A stretch of 5,525 bases of DNA from Chloroflexota bacterium (GCA_021812735.1 JAKAMV010000691.1:1-5525); one strand, 5' to 3'. Counted from the first letter of the stretch, positions 1-4,855 are shown. Translations and numbers: made by a program. The notes: generated from the letters alone by a model not told the origin.

Positions 1-594
1 ATCCGGGAGGCCGAGGAGGCGGTCGCCCAGACGATCGGCAACCTCCGGCTGCTGGAGGGCGACGCCAAGGAGGCCTCGGACGCGGTGGCCGAGTGGGGCT
101 CGAAGGCAGCTGCCGCGTCCAAGAAGGCCGACGAGCTGCGCGCTGCCGGCAATGCGGCAGACGCGGACAAGTTCGACAACCTCGCCCGAGTCGCACTCAA
201 GCGGCAGATCTCCTACGAGGAGCAGGTCAAGGCATTCCAGCCCCAGATCGAGCAGCAGACGGCGCTGGTCGAGCAGCTCAAGAACGGCCTGAACCAGATG
301 CGCGCCAAGCGAGAGGAGCTGGTCCAGAAGCGCGACGAGCTCATCAGCCGCGCGAAGATGGCCCGGGCGCAGGTCAAGGTCCAGGAGACGCTCAAGAGCG
401 TCAACGTGATGGACCCGACCAGCGAGGTGGCCCGCTTCGAGGAGAAGATCCGGCACGAGGAGGCGAGGGCCAAGGGCATGGCCGAGGTGCAGGCGAGCAC
501 GCTCGACGCGCAGTTCGCCAGCCTCGAGGACGAGGAGTCCTCCGCCGAGGTCGACGCCCGCCTCGCCCAGCTCAAGACGGGCGCCTCGTCCTAG
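1..594 (+). CDS. PspA/IM30 (Vipp1-like) family membrane-stress protein, 5'-truncated by window edge
   Basis: An open frame runs from base 1 to the TAG at 592–594, giving 197 visible residues; the true start is upstream of the window. The GTG at 85 is internal, because coding sequence of the same character precedes it. The protein is almost entirely charged, helical heptad-like sequence with no membrane segment and no Cys. Family landmarks are LARVALKRQISYEEQ (visible residues 61–75) and the later DPTSEVARFEEKIRHEEARAK (from 138), which match the conserved central and distal helices of PspA/IM30. Known members are ESCRT-III-like proteins that oligomerise on the inner face of the cytoplasmic membrane and preserve its integrity under stress. 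Family members are usually about 220–260 residues, so roughly 25–60 N-terminal residues, including the amphipathic helix, are missing here. The C-terminus is acidic (LEDEESSAEVD) and lacks an added domain. Family assignment is confident; a specific stress role is inferred. Confidence 0.93.
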   Translation: MREAEEAVAQTIGNLRLLEGDAKEASDAVAEWGSKAAAASKKADELRAAGNAADADKFDNLARVALKRQISYEEQVKAFQPQIEQQTALVEQLKNGLNQMRAKREELVQKRDELISRAKMARAQVKVQETLKSVNVMDPTSEVARFEEKIRHEEARAKGMAEVQASTLDAQFASLEDEESSAEVDARLAQLKTGASS

Positions 595-601
595 CCCGCC
601 T

Positions 602-642
602 CACCGGCACCGGGTCCAGGACCCGGACGAGCGGGGCCGGTG
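602..642. terminator. Nested GC-rich hairpin just past the PspA-like gene, possible terminator
   Basis: An outer 7-bp inverted repeat, CACCGGC (602–608) with GCCGGTG (636–642), encloses a 6-bp hairpin, CCGGGT (610–615) with ACCCGG (621–626) and a 5-nt loop. It begins 8 bp after the PspA-like stop codon. No T tract follows on either strand, so if it terminates transcription it does so as a non-canonical GC-rich hairpin. It lies between genes that converge, so it could serve either direction. Confidence 0.45.
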
Positions 643-907
643 GCGGCCGCCGCCGGTCTCGCTCAGACGAGCTCGAGGTACAGGTGGTGGGCGGTCGTGT
701 CCTCGTCCGCCCGGGCGCCGTGGCCCCGGGACGCAGTGCCCGGAGCCACGGCCGGAATCGCGGCGTCCCTCTCCCCTTCAGCAGGCGCGCGATGGTCGTT
801 GGATGGTGCGCGCGACACGGGCGGGACCACGTCACGCGGTGTGCGAGACAGCGCAAGCGGCGCCCGGCCGGCGGCGCGGGGGGCGGGGTCGAGCGGCGCC
901 CGCGCGC
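643..907. other. About 300 bp without a convincing gene
   Basis: All frames here give Arg/Pro/Ala-rich low-complexity translations typical of shadow frames in GC-rich DNA. One minus-strand frame ending with TGA at 663–665 closes with a protein-like tail (ADEDTTAHHLYLELV). Its last roughly 23 codons (663–734) all have G or C in the third position. Upstream of that, A/T third positions become frequent and the translation stops resembling a protein. It may be the remnant 3' end of a decayed minus-strand gene. I see no start, ribosome binding site or recognisable domain for it. Confidence 0.4.
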
Positions 908-1090
908 TCACGATCGGGCGTCCGCCGTCAGCAGCATCGCGAGGATCGAATCGACGGGAAGCGCGGACCTGCGCGACACGAGGCGCGCGATCCGCCTCGG
1001 GTCGCCACCGGTCCGGCGGAGCCGGCGAACATCGAGCCGCGGCCACAGCAGGCGTGCACGTCGGATGTAGCGCAGGTTGTCGCGGTTCAT
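908..1090 (-). CDS. Small arginine-rich protein of unknown function (60 aa)
   Basis: I do not recognise a family. The frame starts at ATG 1090–1088 and stops with TGA at 910–908. GGGGAG (1096–1101) lies 5 nt upstream of the ATG, a good ribosome binding site that decides this start over the upstream in-frame ATG at 1186. There are 16 Arg, no Lys and no Cys in 60 residues. The pattern RRARLLWPRLDVRRLRR (10–26), then DPRRIARLVSRR (30–41) and LPVDSILAMLL (44–54), suggests two or three short amphipathic helices. About 85% of third positions are G or C, which supports real coding. It lies 166 bp downstream of the Crp/Fnr-type gene on the same strand, with a possible promoter and palindrome between them. 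A nucleic-acid- or membrane-surface-binding role would fit the charge but is speculation. The main caution is that GC-rich spurious frames are also Arg-rich. Confidence 0.62.
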   Translation of the reverse strand: MNRDNLRYIRRARLLWPRLDVRRLRRTGGDPRRIARLVSRRSALPVDSILAMLLTADARS

Positions 1091-1181
1091 GGCAGCTCCC
1101 CTCGAGCGACCGGCGGGCGGGGGTCGGCGCCTTTGCCGTGACGGGCAGGAGCGGCGCGTGTGTTGCCGGGTCTCGCCAGCA

Positions 1182-1223
1182 AGCATATGGGCGGCGGGCG
1201 GGCCCGTCGGTTCCCCGGGGAAC
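1182..1223 (-). promoter_or_regulatory. Possible promoter with upstream 14-bp palindrome, ahead of the 60-aa gene
   Basis: GTTCCCCGGGGAAC (1210–1223) is a perfect palindrome. It can be read as GTTCC-N4-GGAAC, the same 5-4-5 geometry as an FNR box. A TATGCT hexamer (minus strand, 1187–1182) could be a -10 element, giving a start near 1175 and a leader of about 85 nt to the ATG at 1090. The palindrome centre (1216.5) would then be close to -41.5, the class II Crp/Fnr activator position. No good -35 hexamer is visible, as expected for an activator-dependent promoter. The regulator gene ends only 33 bp away. Confidence 0.35.
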
Positions 1224-1256
1224 AGGCAGCGGACCCGCCGCCGCTCGCGGAGGACG

Positions 1257-1976
1257 TCAGTCCCCGGCGGGCGCCGACGTGCGGAGCGCGCCGAGGGTGT
1301 CGCGGATCACCTCGTAGCAGGAGCAGGCCCGGTCCCGCAGCCCCTGGGCGTCGACGGCGCTGATCGAGCCTGGCTGGGTGTCCACAAGGCCCGCGCGGCG
1401 GAGGTTGTCCATGGCCGCCGACACCTTCGGGCGCGACACGCCGATCAGCAGGGCGAGGCGCTCCTGCGTCATCGCGATCGGCCGTCCGTCGGCGCGGTCG
1501 TGGGCGGCGAGCAGCATGCGCGCAAGCCGCGCCTCGAGTGGGTGGAACCGGCTGCAGGCCGCGACCTGCGAGACGATCACCTCGCGCGCCCCGAGATACC
1601 TGATGACCTGCCGCCGGAACGCCGGCGCCGCGTCGACGAGCCGCACGACCTCGGCACCGCGAATGCGCGCGGCCGTGCCCCCGACAGCGCACAGCAGCTC
1701 CAGGGCGTGGGCCGGGGCGCCGAAGGCGTCGGCGACGCCGTGCGCGCCCTCCGGTCCGAGCGAGCCCACCGAGACGCCGCCGCCGCCGGGGTCCGGCGCG
1801 ATCATGGCGAACACGGCGGTCAACGGGAACAGCACGAACCCGGTGCTCGAGCCCGCGGCGAGCAGGTCACCGGGCCCGAAGGTCTCGATGACGGCGCCGG
1901 CCTCCACGTGCGCCAGCTCGGAGCCGGGCAGCGCGCGGAGGAGGTGACTCGCCCGGAGCCCGGACCGGTGGCCCAT
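1257..1976 (-). CDS. Crp/Fnr-family transcriptional regulator (239 aa)
   Basis: A cytoplasmic DNA-binding regulator with an N-terminal cNMP-binding-type beta-roll (about 20–115), a dimerisation helix (about 118–150) and a C-terminal winged helix-turn-helix (about 155–215). The HTH reads MTQERLALLIGVSRPKVSAA (169–188), in the position of the Crp 'GCSRETVGRIL' helix but with Pro in place of the Glu that reads TGTGA in Crp, so a different site is expected. The C-terminal ACSCYEVI (217–224) resembles the conserved tail of many Crp/Fnr proteins. The cAMP-binding Glu/Arg pair is not visible; the equivalent loop is GPEGAHG (74–80). There is no N-terminal Cys cluster, so an FNR-type Fe-S sensor is unlikely and the ligand is unknown. 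ATG 1976 was chosen over an in-frame start 11 codons upstream because AGGAGG (1983–1988) lies 6 nt before it. The gene is 117 bp downstream of the VOC gene on the same strand and probably has its own promoter. Confidence 0.9.
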   Translation of the reverse strand: MGHRSGLRASHLLRALPGSELAHVEAGAVIETFGPGDLLAAGSSTGFVLFPLTAVFAMIAPDPGGGGVSVGSLGPEGAHGVADAFGAPAHALELLCAVGGTAARIRGAEVVRLVDAAPAFRRQVIRYLGAREVIVSQVAACSRFHPLEARLARMLLAAHDRADGRPIAMTQERLALLIGVSRPKVSAAMDNLRRAGLVDTQPGSISAVDAQGLRDRACSCYEVIRDTLGALRTSAPAGD

Positions 1977-2011
1977 CGCCCGCCTCCTCTGCAGCTCGCG
2001 TCGACGCACCG

Positions 2012-2039
2012 AGGATACGGCCCGCGCGGTCGCGGTCGG
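2012..2039 (-). promoter_or_regulatory. Weak candidate promoter for the Crp/Fnr-type gene
   Basis: TATCCT (minus strand, 2017–2012) is a plausible -10 hexamer. It would start transcription near 2005 and leave a leader of about 29 nt that contains the AGGAGG. The matching -35 region is poor: CCGACC at 2039–2034 with a 16-bp spacer matches only GAC. Read-through from the ArsR cassette is an alternative source of transcript, since no clear terminator lies in the 117-bp gap. Confidence 0.3.
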
Positions 2040-2093
2040 GAGGGGCGACGGGACGCCTCGAGGATCGTCGCACGGCTTGTCCCACGGTCCGGA

Positions 2094-2606
2094 TCACCCG
2101 GCGGCCGCGCGCTCCAGCTCGACGAGATCGATCTTCTTCATGCGCAGCATCGCCTGCGTCGCGCGCGAGGCGCGACCGGGGTCCGGATCGCCGAGGTAGC
2201 GGCCGAGCGCCGCCGGCACCACCTGCCACGAGACGCCGAACCGGTCCTTGCACCAGCCGCACTGCTGGGCGGCCGGGTCGCCGCCCTGGGTCAGGCGGTC
2301 CCAGAGCGAATCGAGCTCCTCCTGCGTGTCGCAGGTCACCATGAACGAGACCGCCTCGGAGAACGGGAACTGCGGGCCCCCGTTCAGGCCGACGAAGGGC
2401 TGCCCGGCGAGCCGGAAGTGCACGGTCATCGCCGACCCCGGCTCGCGGCCGTGGACCTCCTGGCCGGTCTCCGTGTAGCGGGTCACCTCGTCGATGGCGC
2501 TGTCGGCGAACAACGTCACGTAGAACTCGGCCGCTGCCTCGGCCTGGCCGTCGAACCACAGGTACGGGGTGATCGGCCCCGAGGGCCGGATCGGGAGCCG
2601 TGTCAT
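2094..2606 (-). CDS. VOC-superfamily protein, PhnB/3-demethylubiquinone-methyltransferase-like fold (170 aa)
   Basis: The protein follows the PhnB-like VOC family from end to end: ITPYLWFDGQAEAAAEFY (12–29), then MTVHFRLAGQPFVGLNGGP (60–78), then FMVTCDTQEELDSLWDRL (88–105), CGWCKDRFGVSWQVVP (116–131) and a C-terminal QAMLRMKKIDLVELERA (151–167). These proteins are small cytosolic dimers with the glyoxalase/bleomycin-resistance beta-alpha-beta-beta-beta fold; the reaction of this subgroup is mostly unestablished. The old '3-demethylubiquinone 3-methyltransferase' label should not be taken as function. A GAGG-containing ribosome binding site precedes ATG 2606. The gene starts 15 bp after the stop of the SRPBCC gene and is the last gene of the ArsR–SRPBCC–VOC operon, so it is probably controlled by that ArsR protein. 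The length is normal for the family. Confidence 0.93.
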   Translation of the reverse strand: MTRLPIRPSGPITPYLWFDGQAEAAAEFYVTLFADSAIDEVTRYTETGQEVHGREPGSAMTVHFRLAGQPFVGLNGGPQFPFSEAVSFMVTCDTQEELDSLWDRLTQGGDPAAQQCGWCKDRFGVSWQVVPAALGRYLGDPDPGRASRATQAMLRMKKIDLVELERAAAG

Positions 2607-2621
2607 CTGCGCATCCTCTTG

Positions 2622-3113
2622 CTAGCGCGCCGCGGCCGGGTCGCCGGCCAGCAGCGCGTCGAGCTTCTCGAACCCCTCGCCCAGCCCCTCGGCCATCCCG
2701 GCCGCGACGATCGCGTCTCGCGCCTCGACCGACTGGTGGACCGACCGGATGCGGGCGACCGTCCCTCCCCCGCGCTCCTCCAGTCGCAGCTCGTCGAGCG
2801 AGACGTGGCCCGGCGCCCCCTCGTACTCGAACGTCTGCAGCAGGGTGTACGCGTCCGCCGTCGTTCGGTGGAACGCCCCGTGGAACGCGTGCTCGACGCC
2901 GTCCTCGCCGGAGTGGATGTAGCGGTACGCGCCGCCGTGCTCGTCGAGGTCCCAGTAGGCGATCCGCATGCGGAGACGCCGCGGACCCAGCCAGCGGACG
3001 ACGAGCTTGGGGTCCGTCCAGGCGCGAAGGACGAGGTCCCTGGGGGCGTCGAACTCGCGCTCGACCTCGATGAACGGGGTGCCCGCCGGGGCGGTGACAC
3101 GGGTGCTGGGCAT
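2622..3113 (-). CDS. SRPBCC / AHSA1-like (START-fold) protein (163 aa)
   Basis: A single Aha1-type/SRPBCC domain fills the protein. Recognisable segments are IEVEREFDAPRDLVLRAWTD (15–34), VVRWLGPRRLRMRI (38–51, the family 'WWGP' region with Leu replacing the second Trp), GGAYRYIHSGEDGVEHAFHG (60–79) and the C-terminal helix GMAEGLGEGFEKLDALLA (139–156). The fold forms a deep hydrophobic ligand cavity; the ligand of ArsR-linked members is generally unknown. ATG 3113 has AGGAGG (3122–3127) 8 nt upstream. The gene lies 38 bp after the ArsR gene and 15 bp before the VOC gene, a common arrangement in actinobacteria and proteobacteria. There is no signal peptide or membrane segment, so it should be cytosolic. 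Confidence 0.93.
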   Translation of the reverse strand: MPSTRVTAPAGTPFIEVEREFDAPRDLVLRAWTDPKLVVRWLGPRRLRMRIAYWDLDEHGGAYRYIHSGEDGVEHAFHGAFHRTTADAYTLLQTFEYEGAPGHVSLDELRLEERGGGTVARIRSVHQSVEARDAIVAAGMAEGLGEGFEKLDALLAGDPAAAR

Positions 3114-3151
3114 GGGAGGGGCCTCCTGACAGATAGCGGGTCGGGACGTGG

Positions 3152-3511
3152 TCAGGGCATTTGCCGCCCGAGGGTCTCGAGGACCTCGTCGAGCCGGTCG
3201 AAGCGCTCTTCCCAGGCGGCGCGGTAGCGCTCGAGCCAGTCGTCGGCATCTCGCAGCCCGCTCGGCTCGAGGCGGCTGAGGTTCGCGGTCCCCCGCCGGC
3301 GGCGGGACACCAGCCCCGCGTCCTCGAGGACCCTCAGGTGCTTGGAGATCGCCGGCTGCGACATCGCGAACGGGGCGCCGAGCTCGCCCACGGTCGCCTC
3401 GCCGGAGGCGAGACGCTCCAGGATCGCCCGCCGCGTCGGGTCGGCGAGGGCGCTGAAGACGGCGCTCAGCTGCTCCGTTCGCGGGGTGTTCATAACCAGT
3501 TGGTTATCCAT
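3152..3511 (-). CDS. ArsR-family winged-helix repressor (119 aa), probably leaderless
   Basis: A small dimeric DNA-binding repressor, first gene of the ArsR–SRPBCC–VOC operon. SAVFSALADPTRRAILERLA (16–35) is the family's opening signature, and the helix-turn-helix is VGELGAPFAMSQPAISKHLR (41–60) followed by VLEDAGLVSRRRRGT (61–75). It contains no Cys, so the metal-binding CxC motif of ArsR/SmtB sensors is absent. It belongs with the non-metal SdpR-like group that usually precedes SRPBCC genes. Start choice: ATG 3511 (MDNQLVMN) lies about 7 nt after the predicted -10 box, consistent with a leaderless mRNA. TTG 3523 overlaps the -10 and is unlikely. ATG 3493 (MNTPRTEQ) would also give a complete domain but has no Shine–Dalgarno. 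A perfect palindrome (3492–3507) inside the first codons is the probable autoregulatory operator. Confidence 0.93.
   Translation of the reverse strand: MDNQLVMNTPRTEQLSAVFSALADPTRRAILERLASGEATVGELGAPFAMSQPAISKHLRVLEDAGLVSRRRRGTANLSRLEPSGLRDADDWLERYRAAWEERFDRLDEVLETLGRQMP
3492..3507. promoter_or_regulatory. Perfect palindrome, likely ArsR operator
   Basis: ATAACCAGTTGGTTAT has perfect 7-bp arms (ATAACCA / TGGTTAT) and a 2-bp centre. It is strikingly AT-rich against its surroundings. It occupies about +4 to +20 of the predicted transcript, inside the first codons of the repressor gene, where a bound dimer would block transcription of the whole cassette. TAACCA/TGGTTA-type sites are what I would expect for this non-metal ArsR group; the assignment rests on position and symmetry. 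Confidence 0.75.
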
Positions 3512-3517
3512 TCGCCC

Positions 3518-3546
3518 ATTCAACCGCGCGGCAACAGGGATGTCAA
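3518..3546 (-). promoter_or_regulatory. Promoter of the ArsR–SRPBCC–VOC operon
   Basis: On the minus strand a consensus TTGACA (-35, 3546–3541) is followed by a 17-bp spacer and TTGAAT (-10, 3523–3518; four of six matches to TATAAT). The predicted start is 3511–3512, coinciding with or adjoining the ATG at 3511–3509. This is the best sigma-70-like promoter in the window. Confidence 0.75.
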
Positions 3547-3605
3547 GCCCCGGCCCTTCTGACGGCGACTCGCGGGGGCCGCTCGGAAACGCGTGCCGCT
3601 CGATG

Positions 3606-3625
3606 GCCGGGGCCGGTGGCCCGGC
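3606..3625. terminator. Weak candidate terminator hairpin after the 104-aa gene
   Basis: GCCGGG (3606–3611) and CCCGGC (3620–3625) form a 6-bp all-GC stem with an 8-nt loop, 13 bp beyond the stop of the 104-residue gene. There is no T tract, and similar short GC stems arise by chance in this composition. Confidence 0.25.
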
Positions 3626-3638
3626 TGCGGCCGCCCGG

Positions 3639-3953
3639 TCAGCCGGCCTTCGGCGGGCGCCCGCGGCGGGCGCCCGGCAGCGCGGCCGTGGACAGGTAGA
3701 TCGTGCGGCCGCGGATCGCCATGTTGACGTCCGGCCGATGGGCGGCGATCACCCGCTTCACCGCCAGCCGCATCGTGGGGACCTTGTCGGCGGGGTCCAG
3801 CTCGATCGCGATGAGGTCCTCGACCGACTTGAGCCGGGCGAGAGCCTTGCGGATCTCCTCCTCCCGCTGCAGGGCGGCCAGTTGGCGCGGGCTAAGCGCG
3901 CGCTCGCGCGGCTTGGGGGCGAGCTCCTCCAGCTTCGCGGCTCGGATGCGCAT
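3639..3953 (-). CDS. Basic protein of unknown function with AT-hook-like C-terminus (104 aa)
   Basis: No family recognised. The start is ATG 3953, with GAGG (3958–3961) just upstream; the open frame extends further but that extension reads through a long hairpin (4024–4057) and is not protein-like. Residues 1–45 are charged and helical (KLEELAPKPRERALSPRQLA, 7–26). Residues 46–75 (VEDLIAIELDPADKVPTMRL is 44–63) look like a compact mixed domain, followed by INMAIRG-like VNMAIRGRTIYLSTAALP (76–93). The tail GARRGRPPKAG (94–104) contains an RGRPPK AT-hook-like core, suggesting DNA contact, though such tails can arise by chance where Arg/Gly/Pro codons dominate. No membrane segment or Cys is present. 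It is transcribed away from the RDD gene and toward the ArsR operon's promoter, alone in its unit. Coding status is well supported; function is unknown. Confidence 0.8.
   Translation of the reverse strand: MRIRAAKLEELAPKPRERALSPRQLAALQREEEIRKALARLKSVEDLIAIELDPADKVPTMRLAVKRVIAAHRPDVNMAIRGRTIYLSTAALPGARRGRPPKAG
3651..3676. repeat. Perfect 13-bp tandem duplication inside the 104-aa gene
   Basis: CGGCGGGCGCCCG occurs twice without a gap (3651–3663 and 3664–3676). It encodes the Arg/Gly/Pro tail of the 104-residue protein. Because 13 is not a multiple of 3, the two copies are read in different frames, so one copy more or less would shift the C-terminal frame. Confidence 0.85.
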
Positions 3954-4023
3954 CGGTCCTCGGCTCTCGAGTTCGGGCGGACAACGTCGCCTCGCATAAT
4001 GACACGCCCGGGCAATGCCATGA

Positions 4024-4057
4024 CGGCCTGCCGGTGCCGGGCGGCACCGGCAGGCCG
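4024..4057. repeat. Perfect 15-bp-stem inverted repeat in divergent intergenic region
   Basis: CGGCCTGCCGGTGCC (4024–4038) and GGCACCGGCAGGCCG (4043–4057) pair perfectly around a GGGC loop. It lies between the divergent 104-aa and RDD genes, 15 bp upstream of the RDD promoter's -35. No T tract follows on either strand. It could insulate the two transcription units as a GC-only terminator for either direction, or be a protein-binding or repeat-family element. Confidence 0.8.
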
Positions 4058-4071
4058 CGACGATCATCGGG

Positions 4072-4101
4072 CTGACATCGGCGTGCGCAGAGTCGTATGC
4101 T
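4072..4101 (+). promoter_or_regulatory. Promoter of the RDD-family gene
   Basis: CTGACA (4072–4077, five of six matches to the -35 consensus) and TATGCT (4096–4101, four of six to the -10) are separated by 18 bp. The start would be near 4108, giving a leader of about 38 nt that contains the GAGGGAGGT ribosome binding site at 4132–4140. Confidence 0.6.
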
Positions 4102-4145
4102 TCGGCCCGTCCGGCCGCGTGGTGCGCCGGCGAGGGAGGTACACG

Positions 4146-4757
4146 ATGACGGATCCGGCCGGGGGCGCGCCGATTCCCCCTCCGCCTTCAGGCAACTGGC
4201 AGGCCCCGCCGCCGCCGCAGGGTGCGCCGCAAGGCGGCTTCAACCCCAACTTCCAGCAGGCCGCCGTCGAGGCTGGCCCCGCGCCGGGCATCGTCTACGC
4301 GGACGTTGGCAACCGCGTCATCGCGCTGGTCATCGACGGCGTGATCCTCGCCGTCATCAGCTGGATCATCCAGTTCCTGTTCGACCAGATCGGCGGCGGG
4401 CTGGGTGCAGCGATCCTGTTCCTGTTCATCGGCGGCCTCATCTACGCCGCAATCAGCGCCGTGTACTTCGTGTACGGCTGGACGAATATGCGGGCGTCCT
4501 TCGGGCAGAAGTTCCTCAACCTAGAGACGGTCAACGCCGCCGACGGTGCCACGCTCACCCAGAACCAGGCGATCCGACGCTGGGCCTTCCTGTGGGGACC
4601 CCAGGCGATCATCGGGATCATCCCGTTCTTGGTCTTCATTGCGTGGCCGCTCTTCGCCCTCTACGGCCTCTACCTCCTCTACACAGTCACGCAGAGCCCC
4701 AAGCGCCAGGGCTTCCACGACGTCCAGGCCGGCACGGTGGTCATCAAGCACACCTAG
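4146..4757 (+). CDS. RDD-family membrane protein with Pro-rich N-terminus (203 aa)
   Basis: Residues 1–45 are a Pro/Gly/Gln-rich, probably disordered cytosolic tail (runs PPPP at 11–14 and 21–24). The RDD domain starts at YADVGNRVIALVIDG (51–65), carrying the diagnostic Arg57 and Asp64, and ends at KRQGFHDVQAGTVVIK (186–201) with the second Asp at 192. Hydrophobic stretches at about 58–79, 85–110 and 146–182 (long enough for two spans) predict three to four membrane helices. A cytosolic loop GQKFLNLETVNAADG (120–134) matches the family's 'GK.l.G..VV...G' region. Some RDD proteins have been linked to ion (Na+/H+) transport, but most, including Pro-tailed actinobacterial ones, have no proven role. 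ATG 4146 follows GAGGGAGGT with a 5-nt gap, which excludes the longer upstream frame. The gene is monocistronic: it has its own promoter and is followed by a strong terminator. Confidence 0.92.
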   Translation: MTDPAGGAPIPPPPSGNWQAPPPPQGAPQGGFNPNFQQAAVEAGPAPGIVYADVGNRVIALVIDGVILAVISWIIQFLFDQIGGGLGAAILFLFIGGLIYAAISAVYFVYGWTNMRASFGQKFLNLETVNAADGATLTQNQAIRRWAFLWGPQAIIGIIPFLVFIAWPLFALYGLYLLYTVTQSPKRQGFHDVQAGTVVIKHT

Positions 4758-4781
4758 CCCCATCGTCCATCGCGAAGTGCC

Positions 4782-4808
4782 GAACGGGGCCGGACACCGG
4801 CCCCGTTC
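4782..4808. terminator. Strong intrinsic-type terminator, probably bidirectional
   Basis: GAACGGGGCCGG (4782–4793) pairs perfectly with CCGGCCCCGTTC (4797–4808) around an ACA loop, 24 bp after the RDD stop. TCTCGTGT follows on the plus strand, only mildly T-rich. The neighbouring genes converge here, so the hairpin can serve both. An overlapping alternative 9-bp stem, GCCGGACAC (4789–4797) with GTGTCCGGC (4811–4819), excludes the main one. Confidence 0.8.
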
Positions 4809-4855
4809 TCGTGTCCGGCGCGCGCGGCGGGTTGGTGGTCCGCCCCAGAGCAGGG

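Noticed and set aside
93..1070. Long plus-strand frame over the PspA-like gene and the following gap (325 codons)
   Set aside because: It overlaps the clearly coding PspA frame for 500 bp, and its translation is Arg/Gly/Ala low-complexity with no domain.
2094..2606. Naming the VOC gene as a ubiquinone-biosynthesis methyltransferase
   Set aside because: That label is a historical misannotation of this VOC subgroup; no SAM-binding methyltransferase motif is present.
1077..3227. Very long plus-strand frame (716 codons)
   Set aside because: It lies antisense to four well-supported minus-strand genes. Its composition is a GC-rich shadow and it has no ribosome binding site or domain.
1867..3249. 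Minus-strand 460-codon frame across the ArsR, SRPBCC and VOC genes
   Set aside because: It is the same strand but a different frame from three recognisable families; it is Arg/Gly/Pro-rich with no motif.
3651..3676. CRISPR-like or attachment-site repeat
   Set aside because: Only two contiguous copies without spacers, and no integrase or tRNA nearby; it is an in-gene tandem duplication.
3954..4067. N-terminal extension of the 104-aa protein to 4067
   Set aside because: The extra residues are encoded by the perfect hairpin and an RCRPAPAGR-like low-complexity stretch, while GAGG precedes the ATG at 3953.
3342..4145. Upstream extension of the RDD frame
   Set aside because: It would run antisense through the ArsR operator and the 104-aa gene. 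The ATG at 4146 has a strong ribosome binding site and a promoter just upstream.
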